Below are positions 1 to 9,509 of a stretch of 64,000 nucleotides of DNA, piece by piece. The position numbers and the translations under genes were made by a program. Source of the DNA: Pseudomonadota bacterium (lineage in GTDB: Bacteria > Pseudomonadota > Gammaproteobacteria > Steroidobacterales > Steroidobacteraceae); assembly GCA_023417315.1 (NCBI GenBank), contig JAEZFW010000033.1, forward strand, positions 61,325-125,324, written 5' to 3'. Under the pieces are notes generated by a model. It was given only the letters and a program-made list of their open reading frames with translations. It did no database searches and was not told the DNA's origin. Position 1 is the first letter of the stretch. Every line of letters starts with the position of its first letter.

Positions 1-1127
1 TCGAGCGCTTCCACCTGAGCAATCGGATTACCGATGATCGATGATGGAATGTTCGGATCGATCATGAACAGCTTGCTGAACGTTGCCAGCGCAGGCGCCG
101 AGAAGTAGAGCAAGAAGATGAAGAACAGCGACCAGGCGACCGACGTGCGCGCATCGCGAACCGACGGTGTCGTGAAGTAGCGCATGAGAATGTGCGGCAG
201 AGACGCCGTACCGATCATCATGCAAGCCACGAGGGTCACGAACTTCCACGCCGCCATCGCACCTTCCTTCGGAGTCGCGTGCAATGCGGTCACCACGGAG
301 AGTCCGGGAACCGATTCAGCGGCGGCGGTGCCGACGCCGATCAGCGGCTCGAGCTCCATGATGCGCTGGACGCCGCCCCCGTAACTGAAGTGTGGCAGCG
401 GACCGAAGCCCATCTTGATCGACATCCAGAAGATCGGAATCAGGTACGCGATGATGAGCACGATGTACTGTGCGACTTGCGTCCACGTCACCGCACGCAT
501 GCCGCCCAACATCGAGCACACCAGGATGCCTACGAGGCCGAGCCACACGCCGATCTCGAACGGAATCAAGAAGGCGCGCGCTGCGATCGTGCCGGTTGCG
601 GTGATCTGCGCCGTGACATAGGTGAACGAGGCGACGACCAGCACGACGATCGCTACAAAGCGCGTGAGCTTGCCGCCATAACGCGTACCGATGAAGTCCG
701 GCACGGTGTAGCACCCGAACTTGCGCAGGTACGGTGCCATCAAGGTCGCGACCAGGATATAACCGCCCGTCCAACCCACGATGAAGGCCATGTACGCGTG
801 GCCAGACATGAAAATGCCGCCTGCCATCGCGACGAAGGAAGCACCGGACATCCAGTCCGCGGCCGTCGCCATCCCGTTGAATACCGGCGGCACGCTGCGC
901 CCAGCAACGTAATACGCCTCAACCGCCATCGTGCGCGAGAGAATGCCGATGAAGGCATAGATGACGACTGTGAACAGCACGAACAGAATGCCGATCGTCT
1001 GCGCACTCATCCCGAACTGCTCGAGCACCGCCATCAAGGCGAAGAACGCGAGGAAGCCGCCCGTATAGATGCCGTAGATCTTCGGCAGATTTTCGATGAA
1101 GGACTTGCCTTCCCAGTGCAGAGCCAT
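1..1127 (-). CDS. Na+/solute symporter large subunit, VC_2705-type (partial)
   Basis: Sodium:solute symporter of the inner membrane; its C-terminus lies beyond the left edge. Translation from the ATG at 1127 begins MALHWEGKSFIENLPKIY and shows several strongly hydrophobic segments. The SSS hallmarks AADWMSGASF and YTVPDFIGTRYGG are visible. SSS proteins that follow a DUF4212 small subunit belong to the VC_2705 subfamily related to acetate permease ActP. A G-rich Shine-Dalgarno lies 5 nt before the ATG, and the DUF4212 stop is only 10 nt upstream, so the two are co-transcribed. Nearby CrbS/CrbR, known elsewhere to control acetate uptake and activation genes, points to acetate or another short carboxylate as substrate. 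Substrate is inference; the family call is firm. Confidence 0.9.
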   Translation of the reverse strand, partial: MALHWEGKSFIENLPKIYGIYTGGFLAFFALMAVLEQFGMSAQTIGILFVLFTVVIYAFIGILSRTMAVEAYYVAGRSVPPVFNGMATAADWMSGASFVAMAGGIFMSGHAYMAFIVGWTGGYILVATLMAPYLRKFGCYTVPDFIGTRYGGKLTRFVAIVVLVVASFTYVTAQITATGTIAARAFLIPFEIGVWLGLVGILVCSMLGGMRAVTWTQVAQYIVLIIAYLIPIFWMSIKMGFGPLPHFSYGGGVQRIMELEPLIGVGTAAAESVPGLSVVTALHATPKEGAMAAWKFVTLVACMMIGTASLPHILMRYFTTPSVRDARTSVAWSLFFIFLLYFSAPALATFSKLFMIDPNIPSSIIGNPIAQVEAL

Positions 1128-1137
1128 ATGTGCCCCC

Positions 1138-1416
1138 TTAAGCCTTGTTGTTCTCTTCTTCAGCGACCCCGAACTTCGTGTCGATGGCGTGCTGCTGACG
1201 GGCGAACAGGAACAGCTGGATCACGAATACGATCAGTGAGCCCTGCGCGCTGAAGTAGTAGCCCAGCGGCCACCCGAAGAAGTTGATGCTGTTGAGCGAT
1301 AACGCGAACCAGTGAACCAGGTACGAGAAGATGAACCAGATGGTCAGATGAACGAACATCAGGTTCCGCGTTTGCCGCCAATGCTCGGCGCGATCTGCTG
1401 CTGAAAGTTGAGACAC
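1138..1416 (-). CDS. DUF4212 symporter small subunit
   Basis: Small membrane protein of 92 aa with two hydrophobic spans (about residues 20-42 and 52-74) and a charged C-terminus ending EEENNKA. This is the DUF4212 family, found almost only directly upstream of VC_2705-type sodium/solute symporters and taken to be their small subunit. The start is GTG at 1416, set by AAAAGGGGG 7 nt upstream. It is the first gene of the symporter unit, so the promoter should lie in 1417-1678. That stretch shows no motif I can name. Confidence 0.9.
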   Translation of the reverse strand: MSQLSAADRAEHWRQTRNLMFVHLTIWFIFSYLVHWFALSLNSINFFGWPLGYYFSAQGSLIVFVIQLFLFARQQHAIDTKFGVAEEENNKA

Positions 1417-1657
1417 TGCATATCCCCCTTTTCTTGATGAATAAGCCCTGGCCGAATCTATGGAGCGCTTGACGAATCCGGGCTGCGGGACCTTCTTTCG
1501 GGTGTCGCGAACGTAACAGTGGCCCCGTGCGTTGTCAGTGCTACCTTAGTCGAAGGTCGACGAGCGCCACATCGTGCACGAGCTCGACGCTGCAGCCGTC
1601 GTGGCGCACTCATGCATCGCACTCGTATACGCTGTCGAACTCGTCGACTCACAGGCT

Positions 1658-1673
1658 AGTCTGCTCGCAGACT
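1658..1673 (-). terminator. Perfect hairpin just after the porin stop codon
   Basis: A perfect 7-bp stem with a 2-nt loop (AGTCTGC/GCAGACT) starts 5 nt after the porin stop codon. There is no U-run on the minus strand, so it may end transcription weakly or protect the mRNA 3' end. Confidence 0.4.
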
Positions 1674-1678
1674 TTACG

Positions 1679-3013
1679 TCAGAAGGAGTACTTTGCGACT
1701 GCATGCAGCCGCTTCATTGATCCGTCAACTCCGCCTTCTAGCTCGCGTTCCGCGTAGCGAGCCTCGACGCCGATGTCCAGCTTCGCGGCCGGTGAATAGA
1801 AGAGGTTCGCTGCCCACGACATGCTCTTCGCGTTCACGCCCGGTCCCGTCAGCGCCACGTCATTGTCATACGAGGATGTCGAGTACATGAACGTACTGCG
1901 CACGGTGCCGGTCCAAACATGTCGCCACGCGATGAAACCAGCCCATCCCTCGATCGCCTCGAGATTTCCTCCGGCGTCGAGCACGGCGTCGTTCACGAAG
2001 TTCACGCCCACATAGCGCCCGAGACCTTCACCCACGGTGAACATCAGCCGCAAATCGTCGTTCGCACCGAAGTTGATCTTCGAGGCGACCGAGACCGCAC
2101 CGGCAAACGACGAATCGTCGATCGCTCCGACGCCGGTCGTCTCGTACTTGAGCTGACGCCCCAATGCCGCAACGCGGATGTAGTTGTTGTTCGCCAATTT
2201 GAAGGTATAGGCGGCAGTCAGGTCCGGAACGCTGTTATCGTCCGAAGCGATACGAGCGTTACCGCCCGTGCCGCCGAGAAACGGCGTGATCGTCGTCTCC
2301 GGATTCTCGAGGGAAGCCGAGAAGTTGCCGCTTGTATAGCGGATCTGAGGCTGGCGCACGAAGACCGTGCCGTCGGTGGGCCCGATGAAGTCTGCAGTTT
2401 CGGGAAGGACGCCGACGTCCTGAAAGTTGGACCACGTCTGACCGACCAGCCATTTCTTGTACTGCAAGTACGCATGGCGCAGCTGCAGACCGTACGTGTT
2501 CGTTGCGCGCTCATCGCCGAGAGATGAGCCGTATAGATCGAACTCGAGCCGCGAGCTCAAGACGCTCTTGTCTGCGAGATCAGTGTCGGTGCCGAAGATG
2601 AAACGCGACTGTTTGACGTGCATGTCCCAGTCCGCGCTCTCTCCGACTCCGCCGACCGGAATCGTGCCGGGCAGATAGAAGTCGCGGCCGACGCTGCTGT
2701 CGGGAATCTCTCCGTCATCGTAGTCGGACACCAGCGTGTCGAGCTTGATGAAGCCGGTAAACAGGAACCGCGTGTTCGGAATGGCGTTCGGGGTAATCGT
2801 TTTTGTCTGAATAGTCGCTGCAGCTGTGCCGGTAGCTGTGCCAGTGGCCGCGCCGGTTGCGCTCATCTCTTTGAGCTTCTGCTCGAGCTGCTCGATGCGA
2901 GCTTCGAGCTCCTGCTCCTTGCTACTCTGCGCCTGAACATTGCCTGCGCACAGAGCCGCAACGGCGATGGCGAGGGCGCGCGCCTCGGATTTGAACATTG
3001 TTCTTCGTGGCAT
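1679..3013 (-). CDS. DcaP-like trimeric outer-membrane porin
   Basis: Predicted outer-membrane porin of 444 aa. It has a signal peptide (cleavage after VQA), a short coiled coil of alternating E/L/K residues (about 27-45), then a long beta-rich barrel ending in the outer-membrane signature YSF. The segment NTRFLFTGFIKLDTLVSDYD matches the start of the DcaP barrel. The known Acinetobacter DcaP carries dicarboxylic acids, and the coiled coil helps trimer formation. The start at 3013 is chosen because AGGGG lies 7 nt upstream and the signal peptide begins there; an in-frame ATG at 3166 would add an unlikely leader. It lies between the symporter and crbR, consistent with bringing carboxylates across the outer membrane. 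Confidence 0.85.
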   Translation of the reverse strand: MPRRTMFKSEARALAIAVAALCAGNVQAQSSKEQELEARIEQLEQKLKEMSATGAATGTATGTAAATIQTKTITPNAIPNTRFLFTGFIKLDTLVSDYDDGEIPDSSVGRDFYLPGTIPVGGVGESADWDMHVKQSRFIFGTDTDLADKSVLSSRLEFDLYGSSLGDERATNTYGLQLRHAYLQYKKWLVGQTWSNFQDVGVLPETADFIGPTDGTVFVRQPQIRYTSGNFSASLENPETTITPFLGGTGGNARIASDDNSVPDLTAAYTFKLANNNYIRVAALGRQLKYETTGVGAIDDSSFAGAVSVASKINFGANDDLRLMFTVGEGLGRYVGVNFVNDAVLDAGGNLEAIEGWAGFIAWRHVWTGTVRSTFMYSTSSYDNDVALTGPGVNAKSMSWAANLFYSPAAKLDIGVEARYAERELEGGVDGSMKRLHAVAKYSF

Positions 3014-3383
3014 GATGCATCCCCTATTAGAGCCCAACACCGAGCATCGCGTGCCAGTGTCAACAGAGGAATTAGCCATTGGTCGAATACCGAGCGTATC
3101 GACGAAAGTCGAATTCTTCCGCACTCGGCATGCGCGCCATCCTTGCGAGACGCGGACGAGCATCACTCGATCGAATCAGGGCGCGTCCGGATTGCCGAAG
3201 CGCTCTTCGGATAGGATCATGCGCTGACTCCTGCGCCAACTCACGGTGAAGAGTGCCGCGACTAGCCGACTCCACTTACGAGCTTCGACTTGCATACGGC
3301 TTCTGCGCGCTGGAAGTGTCCGCATCGCTTGGACATCGTAGGCTTCGATGAACGCGCTCGATCGCGCGGATGCGAGGAAGGAG
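3014..3383. other. Divergent intergenic region between porin and crbR
   Basis: About 370 bp separate the divergently transcribed porin and crbR, so both promoters must lie here. A small hairpin of the form CCGAAG...CTTCGG sits near 3195-3210. I see no convincing -35/-10 pair, operator palindrome or gene. Confidence 0.5.
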
Positions 3384-4064
3384 ATGCCGCATACGGTCCT
3401 GATCGCCGACGATCATCCGCTGTTTAGAGAAGCACTCAAGCTTGCCGTCGCCCAGGCGTTGCCAGGCTTGAAGGTTCGCGAAGCCGATTGTGTCGCGGCA
3501 TTGCTTGCCGCTCTCGAGGCGGAGGACGACATCGAGCTTCTGCTGCTCGACTTGAACATGCCCGGTGCGCAAGGCTTCAGTGCGCTCGTGCAATCGCGCT
3601 CTCACTATCCGGCCGTGCCGGTCATTGTAATCTCCGGGCGCGAGGACCCCAACATCGTCTCGCGCACGCTCGCGCATGGCGCTGCGGGATTCGTCCCCAA
3701 GTCCGCACCGATCGCAACGATCGTCGAGGCGCTACAAGCCGTCGCACAGGGCGGCATTTGGACACCGGAACCGCAAGCATCAGGTGCGGCGCTCGATGCG
3801 AACGCTGAGTTGGCGCAAGGTGAAAGCGATGCAGCTCGTCGCATCGCAAGTCTCACCCCCCAGCAGTTCCGCGTGCTTTCGATGCTGTGCTCTGGACTGA
3901 TCAACAAGCAGATTGCAGCCGAGCTCGGGGTGTCCGAAGCCACCGTCAAGGCGCATATGACGGCCATCATGGAGAAGCTCGGTGCCACCAATCGAACGCA
4001 AGCTGTGTTGATCGCGCAGCAACTCGCGCTGGATCACGCTGCAGGTTCATCGGCGCTCGACTGA
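3384..4064 (+). CDS. crbR: CrbR-type LuxR/NarL response regulator
   Basis: Transcriptional response regulator of 226 aa. An N-terminal receiver carries the acidic pair D9/D10, phospho-acceptor D56 and Lys106; a C-terminal LuxR helix-turn-helix (about 156-215) contains NKQIAAELGVSEATVKAHM. In Vibrio and Pseudomonas the CrbS/CrbR (MxtR/ErdR) pair activates acetyl-CoA synthetase and related uptake genes. The start at 3384 follows GAGGAAGGAG directly; an in-frame ATG at 3348 would add 12 residues. Its last 31 bp overlap the 3' end of the kinase on the other strand. The symbol rests on domain type plus the adjacent symporter-fused kinase. Confidence 0.88.
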   Translation: MPHTVLIADDHPLFREALKLAVAQALPGLKVREADCVAALLAALEAEDDIELLLLDLNMPGAQGFSALVQSRSHYPAVPVIVISGREDPNIVSRTLAHGAAGFVPKSAPIATIVEALQAVAQGGIWTPEPQASGAALDANAELAQGESDAARRIASLTPQQFRVLSMLCSGLINKQIAAELGVSEATVKAHMTAIMEKLGATNRTQAVLIAQQLALDHAAGSSALD

Positions 4065-7000
4065 AGCGGCGCGAAACGCGTTTCGTTCTCCGGCACGGTG
4101 TGCACGAGCGCCGCGAGTAGCGCGCGCAGTGCAGCGGGGCGCACGGGTTTGCGCAGGACCTGAAAGCCCTTCGAGCGCGCTTCGTGCAACAGCGCCAGGC
4201 TCGCATCGGCCGTGATCAGGGCCCCGCGCGCGGGGCCTCCCCCGGAGATTCGATCCGTGAGTTGCTCGAGCAACTCGAGCCCGAGCGGATGGCCCTGCAA
4301 ATGATAGTCGGCGAGCACGACATCGATGCGATGCCGGCGAATCGCCTCGTGCGCCTCCTCCGGCGTCTCGACGCCAATGACGCGCATCCCCCAGCGAGTG
4401 AGGAGCTCGCGCAACCCATCGAGTATGTTGACGTCATCTTCGATGCACAGCACTTGCACGGCGCGCAAGTTGCCGGCGGTCGCACGCGGCTCGATGCCCG
4501 CCCCGCGGACGGGGTGAGGTCGCAGCGCTTCGCTCGCCCGTCCGACACGAATACCGAAGCCGCTGCCTCGCGCCGGCTTGGAGATCACGGTGAGCTGAGC
4601 GCCCAGTAGCTTCGCGATACGGTCGCAGATCGAAAGACCGAGCCCAAGACCTTTCTCGCCCCACGGTGATTGACGATCGAGTCGCTGAAATTCCTCGAAC
4701 GCGAGAGTGAGGCGTTCGTTCGGAATGCCGGGGCCGGTGTCGTGTACTTGCAGCTCGACCTGAGAGCCTCCAGCTCTGCGCCTGCAACCGATGACGACGC
4801 GCCCCGTGCGGGTATAGCGCAACGCGTTGCTCAGAAAGTTTTGCAGTACTCGACGCACCATGCGGTGATCCGAGCGCACACATAGCTTCGTCGGTCGAAC
4901 GATGAGGCGAATGCCTCGCTGCGCGGCGATCGGCGCGAATTGCTCGTGTAGAGACTCGAGCAACGGCGCGACCGGAAACTCCGAAACCTCGGGGCGAATG
5001 CCGCCAGCGTCCAACCGCGAGATGTCGAGCAACGCATCCAGCAACTCATCCGCAGCACAGAGGGAGTTATCGACACGTTCCGCCAAGCGCTTCAACTCCG
5101 GATCGCGCGCCGCTTTATCCTGTAGCGCAGCGTTGAACAAACGCGCGGCGTTGAGCGGCTGCAATAGATCGTGACTTGCGGCGGCGACGAAGCGGGTCTT
5201 CGACAAGCTGGCTTGCTCAGCAAGCGCCGTCGCGCGTGCGAGCTGTCGCGTGCGTTCATCGACGCGTTGCTCGAGCGTTTCGTTGATGACTCGAAGCTCC
5301 TGCTCGACCCGCTTGTAGCTCGTGACATCGCTGAACGTCATTAGAAAGCCGCCGTCGTGCAAAGGTTGCCCGCGTACTTCGATGACGCGCCCATCGGGGC
5401 GTTGGCGCTCCGAAACGTGCGCCGATCCTGAGCGCATATACTCCAAGCGGCGTGCCACATGTCGATCCGAATCGCCTGGTCCGCACCAGCCACGCTCGGC
5501 GTTGTAGCGAATGAGCTCGGCAACCGGCCGTCCGATGTAGACAAAGCCCGGGGGATAGTCGAACAGATCGAGATAGCGCTGATTCCACGCAACGAGCCGC
5601 ATGTCGGCATCGACGACGCTGATCCCTTGCGGCATGTTGTCCATCATCGCCTCGAGCAACTCGCGATTGAAACGCAGCTTCTCGGTTGCTTCATCGAGCA
5701 ATGCCACGATTTCGGCGAGCTTCAGCCCCGCTCCGCGCAGCACGCTCGTGAGCACCATGCGCGCGGAAGAGGCGCCGAGCGCGCCCGCGAGCTCCCGCTC
5801 CAACGCTTGCAGAAGCCACACGTTGGCGCGCTGACTCGGATTCAACTCGCTGCCCTGCTCCGCTGTGTGGCGTTCCATCAATCGTCGTGCGGCCTGCGCA
5901 CCGAGCAGACGCTCGGCCAGTGCCATCATGTCCCCGACCGTCGCCGAGCCGGGCAGCAGCTTCGGTGAACGAACCTTCGCGAACTCTTCGTCGAGCAACT
6001 CGCTCTCGACTTGCAGGCGATCGCGAATAGCCGGCGGATAGCGCAGCGATCCCAAGACGAGCACGGCTGCGTTTGCGGCCAGAGACAGGATCACGCCATG
6101 CACGCTCGGGTCGCCGCCGAAGCCGAATAGTCCATGCGGAGCAAGGAAAGACACGCCGAAGGGTCCTTCCGTAATCCATGCCGGTGCCGCACCGCTCGTA
6201 GCCATGATCGCCGGCAGCAGCAGCGTGTAGGTCCAGAGCACGAAACCCGTCGCTAATCCGCCGATCACACCTTGTCGGCTCGCCCCAGCCCAATACACGC
6301 AGGCAAACAGCGCGGGCGCAAACTGTGCGACGGCCGCGAAAGCGAGCAAGCCGATCGATGCCAAGCTGGGCGCGGGCGGCACTGCTCGGAAGAACGCGTA
6401 GGCGCCGAGCAGGATGCTGAAGATCGCAATGCGCCGGATCCAGAGGATCGTGCTCGATGCCGCGGTTCGATCGTTCAACGACAGCAGCTGCAAGCGCCAC
6501 AACGCCGGCAGCACGAGGTCGTTGCTGACCATCGTTGCGAGCGCGACGCTTGCAACGATCACCATGCCCGTCGCTGCAGAGAACCCACCCAGATAGGCGA
6601 GCAACGCAAGCCAATCTTGACCTGCCGAAAGCGGCAGCCATAACACGAACGCATCCGGGCTCACGTTCGCGCGCGACGACGCGTCGATCGACAGTACGGC
6701 AGCGACGATCGGAATCACGACGATGCTGATGAGAAGCAGATAGCCGGGGAACCACCAGCGCGCCTTGCGCATATCGGCGATGTCCGCGCACTCCACGACG
6801 CCCACCTGAAACTGCCGTGGAAGACAAAAGATCGCCACGAACGACAGCAGGGTCTGCGTCAGGAACACGCCGAGTCCGTCGGTCTTGGCTGGCAGCTCGC
6901 GCGCGGTCGTGAGCACCGGCTCGAAGCCATCGAGCGTGAACATGGCGAAAATCCCGACCATCAACAAGGCGAACAGCTTGATGACCGATTCGGCCGCGAT

Positions 7001-7582
7001 CGCGAGCATCATGCCTGGATGATGCTCAGTCGCATCGACTTCGCGAGTACCGAACAAGCTTGCGAAAAGCGCAAGCATCATCGCGACGATGAACGTGCTA
7101 TCGCTGTGCCAAGGGATGGTCGATACGGCATCCTGGGGTCCCGAGAGCACCTCGATGCTCATCGCGATGGCTTTGAGCTGCAAGGCCAAGTAGGGAATGG
7201 CCGCCATGAGCGCGACGATTGCAACGATGACTGCGATATGGCGCGAACGACCGAAGCGAGCCGAGAGCAGATCGGAAATCGAAGTCGCGTTGCGCTGCTT
7301 GGCCACCCGCGCCATCCGCTCGAAGAACGGTAGCGCAACGGCGAATAAAAGGATGGGACCGAGATAGATAGGCAGGTAGGACAGCCCCGAACGCGCGGCC
7401 GTGCCCACTGCACCGTAAAAAGTCCAACTCGAGCAGTAGACCGCGAGGGCAAGGCTGTAGATGAGCGGGCGATACTTAGGATGGGTAGGATAAAACCGGC
7501 TCCGGTCTCCCCACCACGCGATCAGAAAGAGTCCCCCGACGTACGCAAGGGACACGAGCAGCAAGCCCCATCCGGTAATCAT
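4034..7582 (-). CDS. crbS: CrbS-type sensor: SSS transporter fused to hybrid histidine kinase
   Basis: Large inner-membrane sensor kinase of 1182 aa. The N-terminal half (to about residue 560) is a multi-span sodium/solute symporter-like domain beginning MITGWGLLLVSLAYVGGLFL. A PAS domain follows (about 640-740, MDNMPQGISVVDADMRLVAW), then a HisKA domain with phospho-His near 804 (ASHDLLQP), an ATPase domain with DTGPGIPNERL, and a C-terminal receiver (about 1045-1165) with phospho-Asp in VVLADYHLQG. This is the CrbS/CbrA-like plan; the receiver and neighbouring CrbR favour CrbS. In known cases the transporter domain couples solute state to the kinase. The start at 7582 is preceded by AAGGGGG; an upstream ATG at 7687 lacks family support. 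Confidence 0.9.
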   Translation of the reverse strand: MITGWGLLLVSLAYVGGLFLIAWWGDRSRFYPTHPKYRPLIYSLALAVYCSSWTFYGAVGTAARSGLSYLPIYLGPILLFAVALPFFERMARVAKQRNATSISDLLSARFGRSRHIAVIVAIVALMAAIPYLALQLKAIAMSIEVLSGPQDAVSTIPWHSDSTFIVAMMLALFASLFGTREVDATEHHPGMMLAIAAESVIKLFALLMVGIFAMFTLDGFEPVLTTARELPAKTDGLGVFLTQTLLSFVAIFCLPRQFQVGVVECADIADMRKARWWFPGYLLLISIVVIPIVAAVLSIDASSRANVSPDAFVLWLPLSAGQDWLALLAYLGGFSAATGMVIVASVALATMVSNDLVLPALWRLQLLSLNDRTAASSTILWIRRIAIFSILLGAYAFFRAVPPAPSLASIGLLAFAAVAQFAPALFACVYWAGASRQGVIGGLATGFVLWTYTLLLPAIMATSGAAPAWITEGPFGVSFLAPHGLFGFGGDPSVHGVILSLAANAAVLVLGSLRYPPAIRDRLQVESELLDEEFAKVRSPKLLPGSATVGDMMALAERLLGAQAARRLMERHTAEQGSELNPSQRANVWLLQALERELAGALGASSARMVLTSVLRGAGLKLAEIVALLDEATEKLRFNRELLEAMMDNMPQGISVVDADMRLVAWNQRYLDLFDYPPGFVYIGRPVAELIRYNAERGWCGPGDSDRHVARRLEYMRSGSAHVSERQRPDGRVIEVRGQPLHDGGFLMTFSDVTSYKRVEQELRVINETLEQRVDERTRQLARATALAEQASLSKTRFVAAASHDLLQPLNAARLFNAALQDKAARDPELKRLAERVDNSLCAADELLDALLDISRLDAGGIRPEVSEFPVAPLLESLHEQFAPIAAQRGIRLIVRPTKLCVRSDHRMVRRVLQNFLSNALRYTRTGRVVIGCRRRAGGSQVELQVHDTGPGIPNERLTLAFEEFQRLDRQSPWGEKGLGLGLSICDRIAKLLGAQLTVISKPARGSGFGIRVGRASEALRPHPVRGAGIEPRATAGNLRAVQVLCIEDDVNILDGLRELLTRWGMRVIGVETPEEAHEAIRRHRIDVVLADYHLQGHPLGLELLEQLTDRISGGGPARGALITADASLALLHEARSKGFQVLRKPVRPAALRALLAALVHTVPENETRFAPLQSSADEPAA

Positions 7583-7889
7583 GCGCCCCCTTGGTTGCGC
7601 CGTTTGGATCCGGCGCCTCGTTCGTCCGCCACTCGGCTGTCCGGCGGCGTGTCGTGATCTTGTACTCGAATTGACACAGATTAACAAACAGGCGGCGGAC
7701 TTTCATAACCCGGCAGCGGTAGACATCCATGTGGATGCTCGATGCAGAAGTGTGATGGATGGCGCACTCGCCACGGCCGCGACTCAAGGGGTCCATTCAC
7801 CCGCCGACAACGACGTTAACGCGAACCTTGGGCGCGGCACGCGCTCGAGGTCCATCCGGGTCAGTTCATTCGAGATTGATGTGCCGATC
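7583..7889. other. Divergent intergenic region between crbS and the chemoreceptor
   Basis: About 307 bp hold the two divergent promoters. The segment 7732-7745 (ACATCCATGTG plus GGAT) is a short palindrome sharing 11 nt with the repeats next to tRNA-Ser. The chemoreceptor frame stays open through this stretch, but the predicted residues are not protein-like and no membrane or signal segment starts there. No confident promoter was found. Confidence 0.45.
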
Positions 7890-9509
7890 ATGAAGACTGG
7901 TTTTCGCTTAGCAGCCGCCTTGTGCATCGGCATCACGCTGATCCTGCTCGTGTCGTTCGGTGCGCGCGCAGTGGCTCTGGTTGGCGTGCATCTTTACGCA
8001 ATCCTCGCCGCCGCGCTCGGTGCGTGTGGAACGTTGATTCTGCACGCCAAACGCGCGGGCGCGCGGGATATCGCACAGGACGTCGCCCGGTATGTGGATC
8101 GCATCATGATTGGGGGCGCTGAGACCTCTTTCTTTCTCGATGGCTTGAAGAAGAAGATTGCATCGGACGTCGAGTTGGGGAATCAGATCTCGCTCAGTGC
8201 CGAGGAGATCGCAGTCTCGACGGAGGGCATCGCAGACAAGGCAGTACGCGCCTCAAAAGTCGCAGGCGCAGTGCTCGATGAATGCGCCCGAGGCCGGGCC
8301 GAGATTGCAAGCGGCGTCACCAAGATCCGCAACGCTAGAGAGAACGCGGTGACCGCCTCTACGAATATGGCGGCGCTTCAGCAGAAATCGACCAAGATCC
8401 AAGTGATCGCCGATGTGATCAACGAGATCGCGACTCGAACGAATCTAGTCGCCCTCAATGCGGCGATCGAGGCCGCGCGGGCGGGCGATCGCGGCCGTGG
8501 CTTCGCCGTGGTCGCGCAGGAAGTCAGACAACTCGCCCAACGCACGAAGACGGCGACTGTGGAAATCGCGGGCATGCTGCGCGAGATTCACGAGGATGCA
8601 GATCGTTCCGCGCGCAGCATGCAGACGCTCGCGGATGAGGTGAGCGGAGCGGCTGCACCTGCAGAGCGTGCCGTCTCCATGCTCGATCAGATCAGACAGC
8701 TTGCGGCGGAATCGGATACGCAAGTGCAAGCGATTGCCGAAATGGCTCGCAGTCATGCGACGACCACGACGACGATCTCGCGCTCGGTCAAAGACATTCT
8801 GGATGGACTCGCGCGAATCGAGCACGAGGTACCGGTTGCCGCGAGCGCGGTGTTGATGTTGTCGGAAACAGCCGAGAAGGTGTTCGCCGCAATCAGCGAT
8901 GATGTCGATGACAGCGTCCATCGCACGATGAAAGGCGTTGCCCAACAAAGCGCCACACAGGTGGGCAAGCTCTTCGAAACAGCGATCGCGGAAGGTCGAA
9001 TCTCGGAGTCGGATCTATTCGACCGTGACCACGAGCCCATTGCAGGGACGAACCCTCCGAAGTACACGACGCGCTTCGACGCTTTCACCGATCGCGTGCT
9101 GCCGGACATCCAGGAGCCGCTGCTAGTCGCGCACTCCAACATCGCCTATGCCGGCGCTGTCGACGACTATGGCTACTTCCCCACGCACAACCGGCGCTAT
9201 TCGAAACCCCTCACCGGCAACTACGACATCGATCTGACGAACAATCGCACGAAGCGCATCTTCAGCGATCGCACGGGCTCTCGCTGCGGAACCAATCGCG
9301 AGCCGTTCCTCTTGCAGACTTACAAGCGCGATACGGGCGAGGTCATGCACGACATCTCGGCTCCCATCTATGTGAACGGCCGTCACTGGGGCGGGTTTCG
9401 CATCGGCTACAAGACAGCATCAGGGACTGGCCTCGTGGAAACCTCGGCGAATTCGGCCGCGCCACAGCCTGCGCTCGCTACGCCCACCGTACCTGCTCGC
9501 GCCGCCTGA
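7890..9509 (+). CDS. Methyl-accepting chemotaxis protein with C-terminal sensor domain
   Basis: Chemoreceptor of 539 aa. Two closely spaced hydrophobic segments (about 5-25 and 27-53) leave almost no periplasmic loop, and no HAMP domain is evident. The signalling hairpin is typical, with tip IEAARAGDRGRGFAVVAQEV near 190-210. The C-terminal part (about 390-515) is a separate domain with IFSDRTGSRCG and, near 500, WGGFRIGY, a Cache-like ending. Sensing therefore probably happens in the cytoplasm. The start at 7890 is where the membrane segment begins. It is divergent from crbS, so it may steer swimming by the same solutes; the ligand is unknown. Confidence 0.88.
   Translation: MKTGFRLAAALCIGITLILLVSFGARAVALVGVHLYAILAAALGACGTLILHAKRAGARDIAQDVARYVDRIMIGGAETSFFLDGLKKKIASDVELGNQISLSAEEIAVSTEGIADKAVRASKVAGAVLDECARGRAEIASGVTKIRNARENAVTASTNMAALQQKSTKIQVIADVINEIATRTNLVALNAAIEAARAGDRGRGFAVVAQEVRQLAQRTKTATVEIAGMLREIHEDADRSARSMQTLADEVSGAAAPAERAVSMLDQIRQLAAESDTQVQAIAEMARSHATTTTTISRSVKDILDGLARIEHEVPVAASAVLMLSETAEKVFAAISDDVDDSVHRTMKGVAQQSATQVGKLFETAIAEGRISESDLFDRDHEPIAGTNPPKYTTRFDAFTDRVLPDIQEPLLVAHSNIAYAGAVDDYGYFPTHNRRYSKPLTGNYDIDLTNNRTKRIFSDRTGSRCGTNREPFLLQTYKRDTGEVMHDISAPIYVNGRHWGGFRIGYKTASGTGLVETSANSAAPQPALATPTVPARAA

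Noticed and set aside
192..1253. 353-codon plus-strand frame
   Set aside because: It lies antisense to the symporter genes, is very rich in Arg, His and Asp, and shows no domain; it is a GC-rich shadow.
7581..7889. 103-residue N-terminal extension of the chemoreceptor
   Set aside because: The extension overlaps the crbS start region, has no conserved motif, and the membrane segment begins at 7890.
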